A DNA stretch of 64,000 nt from Bacillota bacterium (GTDB lineage: Bacteria > Bacillota > Clostridia > Peptostreptococcales > Acidaminobacteraceae), in contig JAOARG010000041.1 of assembly GCA_025210655.1 (NCBI GenBank), forward strand, positions 1 through 64,000. Direction: 5' to 3'. Each line of letters opens with the position of its first letter. The stretch's first letter is position 1. Both the position numbers and the translations under genes were made by a program. This document shows positions 62,090 to 64,000 of this stretch, piece after piece. The notes beneath the pieces were generated by a model. It did no database searches. It was given only the letters and a program-made list of their open reading frames with translations, and had not been told where the DNA came from.

Positions 62090-63102
62090 TAAAAGTATTA
62101 GTAGTAGATGATTCATTGTTTTATAGAGAGTATATGGTTGGAGAACTTTCACGGGATTTCTATATAAATGTTGTAGGGGCAGCTTCAGATGCATATATGG
62201 CCCGGGATATGATATTGAAATATAGACCAGATGTAATGGTTCTAGATATTCAGATGCCTAAAATGGATGGTATAGAATTTCTAAAAAAACTATTGCCCCA
62301 GTATCCGCTTCCGGTAATTGTTGTTAGCTCTATTGGGGATCGTGTTTTTGACGCCCTTGATGCAGGTGCAGTAGACTTTATTGAGAAATCAAAACCTGAT
62401 AATGAAGATGATATGAATGATCATGCAAGGGAAATAATATCAAAAATAAAAGTTGCAGCATCTTCAAAAGTTTCAAAGAAAAAAGTTGAAAGATTAGGTA
62501 AGTGTGATAAGGAAGTAAAGGTAGGAAGTAAGTATAAACTTATTGCAATAGGTGCTTCTACTGGTGGAACTGAAGCCACCTCAAAAGTAATTAAAGGATT
62601 TGGTCCTGAGTTTCCTCCTACGGTAATTGTTCAGCATATGCCTCCAGTATTCACAAAACTTTATGCAGAAAGGCTTAATAAGGTTTGTAGGTGCAATGTC
62701 AAGGAGGCTGAGAATGGAGATATACTTGAGAAGGGAACAATATATATAGCTCCAGGAGATTATCATATGAGGGTAAACAAAAAGGGAAGCAAACTAAAAC
62801 TTGAATGCTTCAGGGGGGATAAGGTAAATGGACACTGTCCTTCAGTAGAGGTTTTATTTGATTCTGTGTCGAAAATATTTAGTGATGATATTATTGGAGT
62901 AATTTTGACAGGTATGGGAAGAGACGGGGCCAAAGGTTTACTTAATATAAAAAGTAAGGGTGGATATACTATTGGACAAGATTCCAATTCCTCAGTAGTG
63001 TATGGTATGCCAAAAGTAGCCTATGAAATCGGAGCTGTAAAAAGACAGCTTCCACTTGATAAGATATTTTCAGAAATAGCTAGTAAGATTAGAAGGGACT
63101 AG
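62074..63102 (+). CDS. cheB: Chemoreceptor methylesterase/deamidase CheB
   Basis: A 342-residue CheB: receiver domain with D12-D13 and phospho-acceptor D58 (MVLDIQMPKMDGIEF), a linker, then the methylesterase domain with triad residues in GASTGGTEA (Ser), QHMPPVF (His) and GMGRDGAKG (Asp). It reverses CheR methylation when phosphorylated by CheA. CheR plus CheB gives the pathway adaptation. The overlap with cheR shows coupled translation. Confidence 0.96.
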   Translation: MGEKIIKVLVVDDSLFYREYMVGELSRDFYINVVGAASDAYMARDMILKYRPDVMVLDIQMPKMDGIEFLKKLLPQYPLPVIVVSSIGDRVFDALDAGAVDFIEKSKPDNEDDMNDHAREIISKIKVAASSKVSKKKVERLGKCDKEVKVGSKYKLIAIGASTGGTEATSKVIKGFGPEFPPTVIVQHMPPVFTKLYAERLNKVCRCNVKEAENGDILEKGTIYIAPGDYHMRVNKKGSKLKLECFRGDKVNGHCPSVEVLFDSVSKIFSDDIIGVILTGMGRDGAKGLLNIKSKGGYTIGQDSNSSVVYGMPKVAYEIGAVKRQLPLDKIFSEIASKIRRD

Positions 63103-63139
63103 TATATATATGAATCTAAGTATTTTCTAGGAGGATACC

Positions 63140-64000
63140 ATGAGCATAAAGGAAACTACATTAAAATTTTACAACGATATAAAAAATAGTAGTGAAAACT
63201 TCATAGTGTTAAATGACAAAGAAGCTATCTTTTGTAATGAGAGTTTAAAAAAATATCTAAATATTAAATCTAGCCTTGATCTGATGGAATTTCTTAAATT
63301 TGACAACAATATTTATAAGCAAATTCTTGAGGGGAGATATGAGGAAATTGAAGATACAGAAATACGTTTTTTTAAAGACAATTTATATTATTATATGTCT
63401 ATAGAAAAGACGGAAGTATTATTGGACTCTGAAAAGTATTACATACTCAAGATAAGTGATTTAAATGAGAAAAAAAGTATTTTTTCATCAAAGCAGATTG
63501 TTGATTCTATTGGTGAAGGAGTACTTATAGTTAAGGAGAACAAAACTGTAGAATTTTGTAATGAAAATGCCCTTGAAATACTGGATATGGAAGAAGGGGA
63601 TGTTCTTAATCAGGATATAGATAAGGTATTTAATATTATAGATTTTTCTACTGAGATTAATTATGGTAGTTTTTACGACAATGTTATTATTTCAGGTAAA
63701 GAAAACATAGGATTAGTTAAGAATTCTGCTATTAAGACATCCAGTGGTATGAAGAAATACATATCTGCAAGTGGAGCTCCCATAAGTGGAAAAGATGGAG
63801 TGATAAATGGAGTTGTAATAATATTTAGGGATATAACTAGAATTCGTTCTACAGAAATCGAGATAAAAAGATTATCCTATGTGGTAGATAAAAGTCATGA
63901 TTCCATAATAATTACTGATTCCAATTGGATTATTCAGTATGCAAATGAGAGATTTTATTTAAAGTCAGGGTATTTTAAAGAGGATATAATTGATGAAAGT
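63140..64000 (+). CDS. PAS-domain signalling protein, 3' end outside window
   Basis: An open frame from ATG 63140 (after AGGAGG) to the window edge, 287 codons. It holds PAS-like units: residues about 1-115 (FIVLNDKEAIFCNESLKKYLNI), about 118-245 with a PAC end (IVDSIGEGVLIVKENKTVEFCNENALEIL, GVVIIFRDITRI), and the start of a third (VVDKSHDSIIITDSNWIIQYANERFY). Such proteins usually end in a histidine kinase, GGDEF or similar output, not visible here. It continues the signalling cluster. Confidence 0.85.
   Translation, partial: MSIKETTLKFYNDIKNSSENFIVLNDKEAIFCNESLKKYLNIKSSLDLMEFLKFDNNIYKQILEGRYEEIEDTEIRFFKDNLYYYMSIEKTEVLLDSEKYYILKISDLNEKKSIFSSKQIVDSIGEGVLIVKENKTVEFCNENALEILDMEEGDVLNQDIDKVFNIIDFSTEINYGSFYDNVIISGKENIGLVKNSAIKTSSGMKKYISASGAPISGKDGVINGVVIIFRDITRIRSTEIEIKRLSYVVDKSHDSIIITDSNWIIQYANERFYLKSGYFKEDIIDES

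Noticed and set aside
1-64000. Insertion sequences or prophage
   Set aside because: No transposase, integrase or phage structural gene was found among the reading frames.

Overview
The window is AT-rich DNA from an anaerobic low-GC Firmicute, most likely a Clostridia/Tissierellia-type bacterium. The support is strong AGGAGG-type ribosome binding sites, S-box, L-box and glycine riboswitches, an SLH-domain surface protein, a UPF0210/UPF0237 gene pair, and many OmpR-type two-component systems. I see no insertion sequence, prophage, tRNA, rRNA or CRISPR array.

Layout. 1-93 is the tail of an unidentified gene. 477-3022 is an OmpR/histidine kinase pair. 3068-4940 is a glycine riboswitch controlling an ACT-domain protein and its UPF0210 partner. 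5032-7967 holds a DUF1576 membrane protein, two small unknown proteins and an ArsA/Get3-type ATPase. 8065-12097 is a second OmpR/kinase pair followed by Hsp20 and an HtrA-like protease, so probably an envelope or protein-quality stress cluster. 12482-13489 is a DmpA-type self-processing peptidase. 13565-16412 is a SAM-riboswitch-controlled metNIQ methionine importer. 16754-19226 is a secreted LRR-GH18 fusion with a lipoprotein.

19361-33696 is a mannose/surface-glycan locus: ManC, a flippase, two glycosyltransferases, ManA, a DPM1-like enzyme with an N-terminal receiver-like domain, and a 1462-residue GT-C/YfhO-like membrane protein. Stand-alone HPt and receiver proteins, a Cache-like membrane sensor, an OmpR regulator and a PQQ-propeller protein lie among them. 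A hybrid kinase follows on the other strand (33716-35911). I infer a multistep phosphorelay (kinase-REC to HPt to REC/OmpR) tied to lipid-linked mannose transfer.

36119-50177 holds glutaminyl-tRNA synthetase, a TM1266-like regulator, a 7TMR-DISM kinase with a REC-SARP regulator beside a 1816-residue SLH protein with a large internal duplication, a GNAT-like protein, an FSA/transaldolase-family enzyme, and aspartate kinase behind a compact lysine riboswitch. 50545-64000 is one long same-strand signalling cluster: REC-HDOD, REC with an eroded kinase-like domain, PAS kinase, REC kinase, CheA, CheW, a multi-HAMP receptor, CheR, CheB and a PAS protein running off the edge. No CheY, CheC or CheD is visible.

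The most unusual feature is structural. Several intergenic regions (about 140-400, 12139-12460, 16422-16614, and more weakly 38220-38380) are built as 'fishbones': nested axial stems with paired side hairpins at each junction. They share architecture but not sequence. Two genes (the ArsA-like ATPase and glnS) have a hairpin between the Shine-Dalgarno and the start codon that would restore normal spacing if folded.
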